A stretch of DNA of 64,000 bases, taken from the NCBI RefSeq assembly GCF_010367455.1, contig NZ_WRPR01000062.1:61706-125705 (forward strand), in the 5' to 3' direction. The DNA is from Candidatus Laterigemmans baculatus. GTDB lineage: Bacteria; Planctomycetota; Planctomycetia; Pirellulales; Pirellulaceae. Shown one piece after another: positions 7,328-15,327 of the stretch (its first letter is position 1; the number at the start of each line of letters is the position of its first letter). Both the position numbers and the translations under genes were made by a program. Below the pieces are notes generated by a model, which did no database searches, had not been told where the DNA came from, and saw only the letters and a list, made by a program, of their open reading frames with translations.

Positions 7328-9163
7328 TCACAGCGCTAGCAGGATCAGTAGCAAGAGGGCGAGTAGACCGAGCGCTAGCCCCGTCGAAAAATCGCTCTCC
7401 AACAGCCGCACGGCCCGCTCCCAGGGCCGCCGCGCCCGAATCCGCCAAACCCGCCGAGCCACGCGCCGCCCCGAGGCGGTCGCCGCGGCGAGAACCGCCA
7501 GCAGTTGGCGTCGCCCGGCGCGCGATGTCACGCGGGTGAGCGTCGCCAGTGGCACAGCGAGGTCGCCCGCCGGAACCTTGCCCCGGAGCCACCCGAACCG
7601 CAGCACCGGCGGCCCCACACGAACGCCAATCACCAGAGCCCAGGCCAGCAGGATCGGCCACAGGGCGCTGCTCAGATGGACCGCGTCGAGCGCAAACCAC
7701 TTCGAGCTGCCTACCGGCTGCGAGCGCCAAATGAAAAACAACAGCACCGTCCCCAGAGCCGACGCCCCCCAAGGCGCGAGCAGACCCCACGTTCGCGGCC
7801 ACCCAAAGTCCCGCGACGGCGGCTGTGAACGGTCCTCCGCCAGCGGCTGGCAAGATTCGTCGCTCGCAGACCTCAGCAGCCTAGGAGTCTCGAGAAGCCC
7901 GAGCAGCCCAAGGTATCGCAGCATCAGAAGTGCCGTCAGCACGCTCGTCAGCGGGAGGATCTCCAGCCAAAAACCTTGCCAACTTTCCGCCGCGGCGACA
8001 GCATCCTTCAGCGCCGATTTGGCCACGAAGCCGCTCGTCAACGGCAGGCCGGCGAGTGAGAAAGCCGCAACGATCAAGCCCCCCTGCACCGCCCGCCGCT
8101 GCCAAACGTGCGGGAGTGGAGCCGCCGCCACACCGACGCCGAGAAAGAGCGCGGTTTTCACGACCGCATGATGAGCCGCGTACAGCAAGAGAACCGTGGC
8201 GATCGTTCCCCATGCCGCCGGAGCCAGCATCGCGGCACCGATCGCCACGGCGAGCAGCCCCATCTGACTGACGCTCGAGTACGCCAGGACCGCTTTGGGA
8301 TGGCGTTGGGGAAGCCCGAGGAGCACCCCGAGCATGGCCGTGGCGAGCCCGACCCCGCCGCAGAGCATTCCCCACTCGGGCAAAGCGGCCGTTCCCAAGG
8401 GGAGAAACCGCAGCCACCCGAGCAGCCCAGTTTTGATGATCGCTCCGCTCAGCACGGCGCTGCCCGGTGTCGGCGCGGCCGGATGCGCCAACGGCAACCA
8501 GAAGTGAAACGGCATCACCCCCAGCTTGATCCCAAAGCCGGCCAACACCGAACCGACGATCCAATCCTTCCGCGGCGACTCCGCCACCCCCGCCGCCAGT
8601 GCGTCCAATCGGAACGATTCCGCCTCGTGAGCCGCCAGCAGAATTCCCCAAAAAATCAGCAGTTCGCCGACGACCACCATGACGATGTAGATCCGTCCGG
8701 CATGCAGGCTGGCCGGCTTGCGGTCGTGCGTGATCAGCCCGTAGGAGGCGAAGCTGGTGAGCGTAAAGAACAGCAAAAAGCTCCCCAGATCCTCTGCGAG
8801 CACGACGCCGAAATTGCCCGCCATCGTCAGCAGAAAGAAAAAGTGGAACCGCCTCCCGCTCGGCTGGCTCACCGGACTCGAGCCGCGGGCGAAGTAGGCT
8901 TGCGCGAACAGTCCCGAGGCGAGCCATGAGAAGGCGGTGAAGCCGAGGAACGCACGGCCGATCGGGTCCAGTCCCCAGCTCGCTCCCAGGAGCACGCTCG
9001 GCAGTTCAAGCGACGACTCTCCGCCGACCACCGCCAGCCATACCGCCGGGATCGGAGCGGCCGCGGCCACCCGCTCGATGGCCGGCCGCCAACTGCGGAT
9101 CGCAAACGCGGCGGCCAAGGAGAGTGGAACGAGGACCGTCAGGAGGAGCGCCACGGAGGTCAC
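7328..9163 (-). CDS. Mrp/complex-I-type antiporter subunit (NuoL/M/N family), third paralogue
   Basis: A 611-residue polytopic membrane protein of the proton-conducting ND2/ND4/ND5 family, last gene of the Mrp-like operon. The ATG overlaps the stop of the preceding subunit by four bases. The conserved lysine segment GIKLGVMPFHFWLP is present, as is IIKTGLLGW. However, the TM5 motif that is normally F-F-E-L-T-S reads LLFFTLTSFASYGLI at about 130-143, with Thr134 (codon ACG, 8762-8764) where a functionally important glutamate is expected. The two sister subunits in this operon keep that glutamate. It may therefore be a structural or altered-coupling subunit (inference). Closest in feel to MrpA-N/HyfB-like proteins. 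Confidence 0.87.
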   Translation of the reverse strand: MTSVALLLTVLVPLSLAAAFAIRSWRPAIERVAAAAPIPAVWLAVVGGESSLELPSVLLGASWGLDPIGRAFLGFTAFSWLASGLFAQAYFARGSSPVSQPSGRRFHFFFLLTMAGNFGVVLAEDLGSFLLFFTLTSFASYGLITHDRKPASLHAGRIYIVMVVVGELLIFWGILLAAHEAESFRLDALAAGVAESPRKDWIVGSVLAGFGIKLGVMPFHFWLPLAHPAAPTPGSAVLSGAIIKTGLLGWLRFLPLGTAALPEWGMLCGGVGLATAMLGVLLGLPQRHPKAVLAYSSVSQMGLLAVAIGAAMLAPAAWGTIATVLLLYAAHHAVVKTALFLGVGVAAAPLPHVWQRRAVQGGLIVAAFSLAGLPLTSGFVAKSALKDAVAAAESWQGFWLEILPLTSVLTALLMLRYLGLLGLLETPRLLRSASDESCQPLAEDRSQPPSRDFGWPRTWGLLAPWGASALGTVLLFFIWRSQPVGSSKWFALDAVHLSSALWPILLAWALVIGVRVGPPVLRFGWLRGKVPAGDLAVPLATLTRVTSRAGRRQLLAVLAAATASGRRVARRVWRIRARRPWERAVRLLESDFSTGLALGLLALLLLILLAL

Positions 9164-10656
9164 GGCGGATACTCCCGAGCCACGATGAACCGCGCCCAGT
9201 CCAAGGGGCTGAAGGGCAACTGAGCGAACAGCCCGGCCAGGAGCGTTGCCGCGGCCGTCGCCATCGGTGGCAGGAGCAGCGTGAGCCGCGTTTCAAAACG
9301 CCCCCGGTCGGCGGACTTCGGCCAATCGGCTCGCGGTGGATGAAACCAGGCGGCGTAGAGGATCGGTAGAAAGTACAGGGCGTTCAATGCGGAACTGGCC
9401 AGCAACACCCCCACGACCCACGTCTGCCCGGCCTCCAGCGCGCCGCTCGCCAAATACCACTTGCTGATAAACCCAGCCATCGGCGGCAACCCGATCATGC
9501 CCAGCGCGGCAATCGTGAACGAAGCCATCGTCCCCGGCATCCGCCACCCCACGCCATCCATCTCGCTGACTTTCTGCACTCCCAACGTTTCGGCCAAATT
9601 GCCGGCAGCGAAAAACAAAGTGATCTTCATGATCCCCTGATGTACCAAGTGCACCGTCCCGCCGATCGTGGCGGTCGGCCCCAGCACGGCGGCTCCCAAC
9701 ACGATGTAGGAGACTTGGCTGATCGTGGAGAAGGCGAGGCGACGTTTCAAATTGTCCTGAAACAGCGCTCGGAGCGACCCATACAAGATCGTGATCGCCG
9801 CTGCGATGGCTAGCGGCTGGGTGACCCCCAACTCAATGCAGAACTCGACTCCGAACACGTCGTAGATGACGCGGACGATGCCGAACGCGCCCGCTTTCAC
9901 CACAGCCACCGCGTGCAGCAGCGCGCTGACCGGGGCCGGAGCGACCATCGCTTGGGGCAGCCAACTGTGCAGCGGAACCAGGGCTGCCTTGATCCCAAAC
10001 CCCACGACCAGCAGCGCAAAAATCCAACGGAGGGCGGCGTGCTGAGGGGCCGCGAGCGAACCGGCGAATCCTCCCTCGACGAACTCCAAAGTTCCAGCGG
10101 TCGTCTGCAACCAGGCGATCGCCAGCAACAGGATCGCTCCGCCCAAGACCGTGTACGCAAGATAGATCCGCCCGCCGCGGAGCGCTTGCTCAGTGCCGCG
10201 ATGGACCACCAACGGATAGGTCGTCAGTGTCAGCATCTCGTAAAAAATCAGAAACGTCAGCAGGTTCGCCGCCAACGCAATGCCTGCGGTGGCGCTGACG
10301 CAAAGGCTGAAGAAGCCAAAAAAGCGGCTCCGCTGCGGCGAGCCTTTCAAGTACCCCATCGCATAGATCGTGGTGAACAACCACAACACCGCCGAGAGGG
10401 TCACGAACAGCAGCGAAAAGGGAGCCGCGTTGAGCCCAAAGGAAATTCCCGGCAGCAATGGATAGCTGAGCTGGAACGTCTCTCCCTGCGAAACGCCCCA
10501 CACCATCGCGGCGACCAGCACGACCTTCAGCACCGCGCCGGCGAGATTCAACACCGAACGGGTCCGAACTCGATCCTCTCGGAGCAGAAAGATCAGGCAG
10601 CCCGGAACCAGCGAGCTGGCGACGACCAACAACGGCAGGAGCATGCTCCAGCTCAT
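9160..10656 (-). CDS. Mrp/complex-I-type antiporter subunit (MrpD/NuoM-like), second paralogue
   Basis: A 498-residue multispan protein (about 14 helices) of the proton antiporter subunit family. Key features are intact: the TM5 glutamate in FLIFYEMLTLTTYPLV, the TM7 lysine in IKAALVPLHSWLPQA and a second lysine in VVKAGAFGIVR. The ATG at 10656 is chosen because it overlaps the TGA of the upstream subunit by four bases (MSWSMLLPLLVV); longer in-frame extensions run into that gene's repeat region and are unlikely. It overlaps the third subunit by four bases. It probably forms one ion-translocating channel of the antiporter complex in the inner membrane. Confidence 0.9.
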   Translation of the reverse strand: MSWSMLLPLLVVASSLVPGCLIFLLREDRVRTRSVLNLAGAVLKVVLVAAMVWGVSQGETFQLSYPLLPGISFGLNAAPFSLLFVTLSAVLWLFTTIYAMGYLKGSPQRSRFFGFFSLCVSATAGIALAANLLTFLIFYEMLTLTTYPLVVHRGTEQALRGGRIYLAYTVLGGAILLLAIAWLQTTAGTLEFVEGGFAGSLAAPQHAALRWIFALLVVGFGIKAALVPLHSWLPQAMVAPAPVSALLHAVAVVKAGAFGIVRVIYDVFGVEFCIELGVTQPLAIAAAITILYGSLRALFQDNLKRRLAFSTISQVSYIVLGAAVLGPTATIGGTVHLVHQGIMKITLFFAAGNLAETLGVQKVSEMDGVGWRMPGTMASFTIAALGMIGLPPMAGFISKWYLASGALEAGQTWVVGVLLASSALNALYFLPILYAAWFHPPRADWPKSADRGRFETRLTLLLPPMATAAATLLAGLFAQLPFSPLDWARFIVAREYPP

Positions 10657-12293
10657 GGATTCGCTCCCGCCTGCTCGCCGAGTCCCGCCTGCTCGCCGAG
10701 TCCCGCCTGCTCGCCGAGTCCCGCCTGCTCGCTGAGTCCCGCGCTCTGGGCGCTGGAACTGGGGGCGAAGGGAGCGCCGATGCGGAGCAACTCGAGGGGC
10801 TGGAGGGCGACCAGGCCGAGCCCAACCGAGACGAGCGCCAGCACGAGCGGCGTCCACTGCATGAGCCGAGGGATCGGCCTCTGGGGCGCTCCGTCGGTGG
10901 CCGCAAAAGCCCGCCCCAGCACGCGGAAAACGTAGCCGACGGCCAGCACGCCACCGGCGAGCATGACGATCGCCAACCCCACCTGGTGCGACTCAAGGGC
11001 CGCCCGCAGCAGCAACCACTTGGCGACAAACCCGCCGCTGGGAGGCAACCCCATCAAACCCACGCCCGCCAGCGCGAAGGCGTAGACCGTCACCGGATGA
11101 TCCGCGGCGGCTCCGGTAACGTCTTCGATCTCTCCTCCCCGAGCGGCCAACTGCAGCGAGCCGACAGCGAGAAAGGCGGCCGATTTGGCACAGGCATGGG
11201 AGAGCATGAAATAGGCCGTGCCGCTCCACGCATTCCACGCCACTGCGGGATCCGAGGCGAGGGCGAAGACCAGGAACAGGTAGCCGATCTGCGCGACCGA
11301 GGAATAGGCGACCAACAGCTTCAAGCGGCGCTGCCGAATCGCTTGCAACGATCCCCACAGAATCGCCGCCGCCCCGAGCCCACCAAGCAACTGCCCCGCC
11401 AGCGCCAACCGCGGATGCGGAAACACCTCAAACCACAACCGCAAGATCACAAAGAAAGCCGCTTTGAGAACCAGCCCCGAAAGAAGTGCGCTGGCCGGCG
11501 ACGGGGCGCTCCCGTGGGCTGCCGGAAGCCAAAAGTGAAGGGGAAAAAGCGCGGCTTTGACGAGCAGACCGAGGACCAGCAACACGATCGCACAGCGGCT
11601 GACAAAGTCGAACTCAAACCGCATCGCCAGCTGCTGCCAATCGAGCGTGCCGTAGAGGCTGTACAAGAAGCTCACACCCAGCAAGTAAAACAGCGAACCG
11701 ACCACCGCGATCAGGAGGTACCGTAGCGCCGCCGCCAAGGCATCGAGGCTCGCCGCCAACCCGATCAAGCCCACCGCCGCGAGGGTCAGCAGCTCCAGAC
11801 TGATGTACAGATTGAAGATGTCGCCCGAAAGAAAGAGCCCGTTGAGCGACCCGGCCAGCAACAACGAAAGGGGCCAGAACGAGCCGCCGCGGCTCCTCTT
11901 CGCGGACTCGCTCGTGGTAGTCCCGGTTGCGGCAGGCCCCGTTGCTGAAGGCCCCGGTGGCGTGTGGTCCGATGGCTGCGACTCCCGCTCGGTCCACTCG
12001 AAGTACCCCAGGGCATACACCCCCACAGCCAATTCGACGATCGACGCCATGCAGATCATCAGCGCGGTCAGGCCGTCGGCGTAGAGCTGGATTCCCAGCG
12101 GCGCGCTCCACCCGCCCACCTCGTAGTGCAGCGGCCCTCGGCGGAGCACCTCCCAGGCCAATCCGCAGGCAAGCGGCAACTGCAGCACGGCGACGGCAAT
12201 CGCCACTCCTCTTCGCAGACGGCCCGCCACGTAGGCCACGACGCCGGCGACCAAGGGGACGAGGATCGGAGCGACGATTACCAGGTCCGGCAT
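10653..12293 (-). CDS. mrpD: Mrp antiporter subunit D-like, first paralogue
   Basis: A 546-residue ND2/MrpD-like membrane protein. The TM5 glutamate is present in LYISLELLTLAAV, and the lysine segments VKAALFPLHFWLPAAHG and LVLKAAFFVILR follow. A hydrophilic insertion rich in Ser/Thr/Pro lies near residues 105-130, and the C-terminus ends in four GLGEQA hexapeptide repeats encoded by an 18-bp tandem array. It overlaps mrpC by 16 bases and the second D-like subunit by four. Position after mrpC matches mrpD (mbhH) in Mrp and Mbh operons, so this is the most likely true MrpD. Confidence 0.9.
   Translation of the reverse strand: MPDLVIVAPILVPLVAGVVAYVAGRLRRGVAIAVAVLQLPLACGLAWEVLRRGPLHYEVGGWSAPLGIQLYADGLTALMICMASIVELAVGVYALGYFEWTERESQPSDHTPPGPSATGPAATGTTTSESAKRSRGGSFWPLSLLLAGSLNGLFLSGDIFNLYISLELLTLAAVGLIGLAASLDALAAALRYLLIAVVGSLFYLLGVSFLYSLYGTLDWQQLAMRFEFDFVSRCAIVLLVLGLLVKAALFPLHFWLPAAHGSAPSPASALLSGLVLKAAFFVILRLWFEVFPHPRLALAGQLLGGLGAAAILWGSLQAIRQRRLKLLVAYSSVAQIGYLFLVFALASDPAVAWNAWSGTAYFMLSHACAKSAAFLAVGSLQLAARGGEIEDVTGAAADHPVTVYAFALAGVGLMGLPPSGGFVAKWLLLRAALESHQVGLAIVMLAGGVLAVGYVFRVLGRAFAATDGAPQRPIPRLMQWTPLVLALVSVGLGLVALQPLELLRIGAPFAPSSSAQSAGLSEQAGLGEQAGLGEQAGLGEQAGANP
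10666..10737 (-). repeat. In-frame 18-bp tandem repeat (4 copies) at the mrpD 3' end
   Basis: Four copies of cccgcctgctcgccgagt (plus-strand form) starting at 10666, 10684, 10702 and 10720. Read on the minus strand they encode the C-terminal hexapeptide array of the MrpD-like protein. The fourth copy has one base change. Confidence 0.95.
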
Positions 12294-12805
12294 CCGTCCC
12301 CCTTGCCCCCGCTCGCCTCACCTCCGTTGCCCTTCTCCGCGTTGCCCTTCTCCGCGTTGCCCTTCTCCGCGTTGCCCTTCTCCGCGTTGCCCTTTTCCCC
12401 GTTGCCCTTTTCCGCGTTGCCCTTCTCCGCGTCCCCCCCTTCACTCCGGCGTTCGGGACTCCAGCGCTCGAGACTCCCGGGTGCGAGACTCCCGGGTGCG
12501 AGACTCCCGGGTTCGGGCAACCGGCAGCGGCCCGTCTCCCGATAGAAGCGGCGAAGAAGTCCCAGGGCCAGGGCGGTGGCACTGATGGCGACCACGATGC
12601 CCGTCAGGACCATCGCGTGGGGAACCGGATCGGGGCGGCCGCCGCGAGTTCGATCGGCCAGCGCGACCAGGACCAGAAAGACCCCCGAGCTGATCACGTT
12701 GGTGGCGATGATTTTGTGCAGCAAGTGCGTCCGCAGGATGATCCCGCCCAAGCCGATCCCGAACAGCCCCAGGCCACAGAGCGCGTAGAGCGTGCCGGTC
12801 GTCAT
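12278..12805 (-). CDS. mrpC: Mrp antiporter subunit C (NuoK-like) with repeat-expanded tail
   Basis: A 175-residue protein whose first ~115 residues are a three-helix NuoK/MrpC homologue: LYALCGLGLFGIGLGGIILR, the second helix with NVISSGVFLVLVALA, and PVPHAMVLTGIVVAISATAL, the last matching the conserved DPxPxALVLTxIVI family signature. The remaining ~60 residues are not in ordinary MrpC and consist largely of two tandem repeats: ESR/PGSLA-type pentapeptides and seven copies of (A/G)EKGN. The tail is very hydrophilic and presumably cytoplasmic. The start overlaps the preceding gene by four bases. Confidence 0.9.
   Translation of the reverse strand: MTTGTLYALCGLGLFGIGLGGIILRTHLLHKIIATNVISSGVFLVLVALADRTRGGRPDPVPHAMVLTGIVVAISATALALGLLRRFYRETGRCRLPEPGSLAPGSLAPGSLERWSPERRSEGGDAEKGNAEKGNGEKGNAEKGNAEKGNAEKGNAEKGNGGEASGGKGDGCRTW
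12326..12430 (-). repeat. In-frame 15-bp tandem repeat (7 copies) in mrpC
   Basis: Seven contiguous copies of gttgcccttctccgc (plus-strand form), from 12326 to 12430; copies five and six carry small variations. They encode the (A/G)EKGN pentapeptide array in the MrpC tail. This is the largest coding array in the window. Confidence 0.97.
12466..12515 (-). repeat. In-frame 15-bp tandem repeat in mrpC (second array)
   Basis: About three units of gagactcccgggtgc starting at 12470, 12485 and 12500, with degenerate flanking units on the 5' side. They encode PGSLA pentapeptides just before the EKGN array. Confidence 0.85.
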
Positions 12806-13923
12806 GAGCGGAACTCCGAGTCAACCGTGCGGCGCGGCCTCCGCACCAACCGTCCGCCGCGATAGAGAGCGACCAGCGTGGCGGCGATCGAGACCGCGGC
12901 GACCGCCTCGATCAACAACACAAGACCTTTGGCTGCAGGAACTGGATATTCGAGAAACCGGCGTTCGGCGGCGAGCATCGCAATCCCGACTCCCCAAAAC
13001 ACGATCAACCCGGCCACCAGGATCCAGCGACCGCCCCGGCGAGAAAGCCGCGGTCCCTCCTCCGCTCGCGCGAGCATCAGCAGGAAGCTCATCGCCGCCA
13101 ACACCGCGCCGCTAGGAAACGCTCCCCCCGGCGCCTCGCCGCCAATCCACAACACGTATCCAGCCACCACGATCATCGCCGGCGCCACCAGGCGAACAAA
13201 GCCTCGCAGAACCGGATCGCGATCGGCAGCCGGCGGCCGCTCCTGCTGTGCGTCAGGCCCCTGCCGTGTGCCCGTCTCCTGCCGTGGGCCCGTCTCCTGC
13301 CGTGGGCCCGTCTCCTGCCGTGGGCCCGTCTCCTGCCGAGGGGCCGTCTCCTGCGCCGCGACTCCACCTTCCGCCGCCTCGCTGCCCGCCGCCTCGCTGC
13401 CCGCCAAAACTTCCGCCCCGAGCACCGCGAGCAGCAACACGGTGAGTTCGAGCAGCGTATCGTAAGCGCGAAAGTTCAGCAGCACGGCGGTGACGGGATT
13501 CGAAGTCCCCGATTCCTCCTGCCGCGCTTCGACCGCTGCGGACAATCCCGGCGACTCGACCGGAAGCTGCCACACCGCGACTGCAAGCACCCCGACCAGA
13601 CACCCGACCAGCCCCGTAACCAGCCCCGCGACGGGAACTGCCGAAGCGAACGCTCCCCCTCGCTGACTCCCCTCCCCTCGAGCCGCCGAGAGCGTGCCCA
13701 GGGTCGAGAGCAGCAGGACGCCGGTGACTCCCGCCCCGATCGCCGCTTCGACCAGGGCAACATCCGGCGCATCGAGCCGCGCCCACGCCATCGCCATCAT
13801 CAAACCGAACACGATGTACAGCACGATTGCTTTGAACAAATCGCGAGTGCGGAGCGTCTGCCAGGCGAGCCCCAGCAAACTGGCGCAGAACAGGGCGTCG
13901 AGGATCCAGAGCACGGGGCTCAT
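12802..13923 (-). CDS. Fused Mrp antiporter subunit: MrpA C-terminal domain (DUF4040) + MbhE-like + MrpB
   Basis: A 373-residue fusion. Residues 1-80 are a DUF4040/MbhD-like three-helix domain (KAIVLYIVFGLMMAMAWARL, DVALVEAAIGAGVTGVLLLS). Residues about 145-172 carry the MbhE signature LLNFRAYDTLLELTVLLLA. After a polar linker with five RQETGP-type repeats, residues 236-365 are a MrpB domain (DPVLRGFVRLVAPAMIVVAG, then GGEAPGGAFPSGAVLAA). In Mrp these parts are split between the MrpA C-terminus and MrpB, and in archaeal Mbh they are separate genes D, E and F. The ATG at 13923 starts at the first helix. It overlaps mrpC by four bases. Confidence 0.88.
   Translation of the reverse strand: MSPVLWILDALFCASLLGLAWQTLRTRDLFKAIVLYIVFGLMMAMAWARLDAPDVALVEAAIGAGVTGVLLLSTLGTLSAARGEGSQRGGAFASAVPVAGLVTGLVGCLVGVLAVAVWQLPVESPGLSAAVEARQEESGTSNPVTAVLLNFRAYDTLLELTVLLLAVLGAEVLAGSEAAGSEAAEGGVAAQETAPRQETGPRQETGPRQETGPRQETGTRQGPDAQQERPPAADRDPVLRGFVRLVAPAMIVVAGYVLWIGGEAPGGAFPSGAVLAAMSFLLMLARAEEGPRLSRRGGRWILVAGLIVFWGVGIAMLAAERRFLEYPVPAAKGLVLLIEAVAAVSIAATLVALYRGGRLVRRPRRTVDSEFRS
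13261..13350 (-). repeat. In-frame 18-bp tandem repeat (5 copies) in the fused MrpA-C/MrpB gene
   Basis: Five copies of ctgccgtgggcccgtctc (plus-strand form) at 13261, 13279, 13297, 13315 and 13333; the outer copies carry changes. They encode a RQETGP-type hexapeptide array in the linker between the MbhE-like and MrpB domains. A shorter repeat of GSEAA pentapeptides lies just upstream in the same linker. Confidence 0.95.
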
Positions 13924-14031
13924 CGTCGAGACTTCCCGGTGGGAGTAAGCCTTGCTGCGGATCCCTTCATCCGTGTTCTCCGTGCGATCCGCGGTCTTCC
14001 TCCCTCCACGCATCCATTCGTTTGATTCGTA

Positions 14032-14343
14032 TCATTCGTCGTTGTCCCCCCGCCGCAGGGCTGCCCCCCGCCGCAGAGCAGATTGGGCGATCAAATGGCA
14101 CGTGGTCGCGCTCGAGAGCAGCACCAGCAACCAGATCAGCAACAGCCGCAGCACGGTCCACCACGAGTCGGCTTGCAGCCCTAGACCGAGGACCAGCAGC
14201 CCCAGCCCCGCGCTGTCGGCCTTGGTCAGCGCATGCAAGCGAGTAAACGCGTCGGGCAAGCGGAGCATCCCTACACTGCCCGCCACGAAGAAAAAACAGC
14301 CGCTGGCAATCGATAGCAGGGACAGCCCGTCCAGGAGAGTCAT
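14032..14343 (-). CDS. mrpG: Mrp antiporter subunit G
   Basis: A 103-residue three-helix protein of the MnhG/PhaG family, a small subunit of the multisubunit cation/proton antiporter. The family signature is clear: GCFFFVAGSVGMLRLPDAFT and RLHALTKADSAGLGLLVLG. The ATG at 14343 overlaps the mrpF stop by four bases. A 108-base gap separates it from the next operon gene, the only real gap in the cluster. Confidence 0.95.
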   Translation of the reverse strand: MTLLDGLSLLSIASGCFFFVAGSVGMLRLPDAFTRLHALTKADSAGLGLLVLGLGLQADSWWTVLRLLLIWLLVLLSSATTCHLIAQSALRRGAALRRGDNDE

Positions 14344-14609
14344 GGTGGACCCTCCACTGGGTCGGCCGCGAGGCGAACGAAGCCGATGGCTCCGACGGCG
14401 GCCAACAGCGAAAAGACCAGGGCCACGTCGCGAAGCGGCGGTCGCTCGAGCGCTTCGGCCAGCAGCAACAACACGCCCACGCCGCTGGTCCCCAGCAGCT
14501 GCGCGGCCAGCATCCGATCGGTTGCCGTCGGGCCGATCAAGATTCGAACGAGCCCGCCGAGCAAACTCGCGACCAACAGGACTGCGAACCAGAGCAGAAT
14601 CAGACTCAT
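14340..14609 (-). CDS. mrpF: Mrp antiporter subunit F
   Basis: An 89-residue three-helix membrane protein of the MnhF/PhaF family. The diagnostic central motif is RILIGPTATDRMLAAQLLGT (about 22-41), followed by a helix and DVALVFSLLAAVGAIGFVR. Start and stop overlap mrpE and mrpG by four bases each, so the three are translationally coupled. MrpF is a structural subunit needed for assembly of the antiporter. Confidence 0.95.
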   Translation of the reverse strand: MSLILLWFAVLLVASLLGGLVRILIGPTATDRMLAAQLLGTSGVGVLLLLAEALERPPLRDVALVFSLLAAVGAIGFVRLAADPVEGPP

Positions 14610-15232
14610 CGCCGAGCCTCTTCGGTGGCGGGAGCTGATCCGAGCCGCACGGCGAAGGCCCCCGCGATGGCCTGCTCGAGCTGAGCCAATTTCGAGGCGA
14701 CCGATTGCCGCGTGTCGAACACATGCACCGTCAGCAGGTGCTGGTCCACGTCGGCGTTGAGCGTGCCCGGCAACAAGCTGACCACGTTCATGAAGAAGAC
14801 TCGGCTGGGCCCTTCCGGTAGCCGCATCGGATAGGTGATCCAGCCGGGGCGGATCGGCAGGCGGGGATGCAGCGATCGCCACGCCACGTCGATCGCTCCG
14901 AGCAGCATCCATGCAACCACCAGCGGCAGCAACCGGAGCCACCCGCCGATGCTGACCGGCGACCTCGACTCCGGCCCCTGCGACGACTGGGGGCCCTGCG
15001 ACGACTGGGGCCCCTGCGACGACTGGGGCGCGAGCGACCAGGAAAGGTAGCTCGCCGCGGCGACCGCTGGCAGACCGATCCACCACGAGTCGCGGCGGCC
15101 TTCGGTGAGCAGCCACCAGAGTCCGCCCCAAGGAAGCGTCGCAAGCACCACGCGCCACGCCACCACGCGCCACGCCACCACGCGCCACACCATCACCAAC
15201 CGGCTCGGACGATGCTGCGGCGAGTCGTTCAT
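14606..15232 (-). CDS. mrpE: Mrp antiporter subunit E
   Basis: A 208-residue MnhE/PhaE-family protein and the first gene of the antiporter operon. Family features are the helix LLPLVVAWMLLGAIDVAWRS, VFFMNVVSLLPGTLNADVD and LTVHVFDTR, which match the conserved C-terminal half. The N-terminal half is longer than usual and contains two tandem peptide repeats, three WRVVA pentapeptides before the first helix and three PQSSQG hexapeptides in the loop before the third. The first ATG at 15232 precedes the repeats; a start after the WRVVA array cannot be excluded. Confidence 0.9.
   Translation of the reverse strand: MNDSPQHRPSRLVMVWRVVAWRVVAWRVVLATLPWGGLWWLLTEGRRDSWWIGLPAVAAASYLSWSLAPQSSQGPQSSQGPQSSQGPESRSPVSIGGWLRLLPLVVAWMLLGAIDVAWRSLHPRLPIRPGWITYPMRLPEGPSRVFFMNVVSLLPGTLNADVDQHLLTVHVFDTRQSVASKLAQLEQAIAGAFAVRLGSAPATEEARR
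14976..15029 (-). repeat. In-frame 18-bp tandem repeat (3 copies) in mrpE
   Basis: Three copies of ccctgcgacgactggggc (plus-strand form) at 14976, 14994 and 15012, encoding PQSSQG hexapeptides in a loop of MrpE. Confidence 0.95.
15146..15190 (-). repeat. In-frame 15-bp tandem repeat (3 copies) near the mrpE start
   Basis: Three copies of caccacgcgccacgc (plus-strand form) at 15146, 15161 and 15176, encoding WRVVA pentapeptides near the MrpE N-terminus. Confidence 0.95.
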
Positions 15233-15258
15233 CCCGGCCTCATCAATCGGCTGACACC

Positions 15259-15326
15259 GTACGTCAGCCTTTCCAGGCTAACATCTCTTCACCTGCTAAA
15301 AGGTCAGGCTGGAAAGCCTGACGTAC
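15259..15326. repeat. Imperfect inverted repeat between glyS and mrpE (possible terminator)
   Basis: Two 21-base arms at 15259-15279 and 15306-15326 are reverse complements except at two positions; both contain ttccag/ctggaa and acgtac-type ends. The right arm ends two bases before the glyS stop codon on the minus strand. It could terminate glyS transcription ahead of the antiporter operon, or be a copy of a dispersed genomic repeat. There is no T-run, so terminator function is uncertain. Confidence 0.75.
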
Positions 15327-15327
15327 G

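Noticed and set aside
12326..12430. Possible non-coding repeat interrupting mrpC
   Set aside because: The units keep the reading frame through all seven copies and the gene ends normally after them, so the array is coding.
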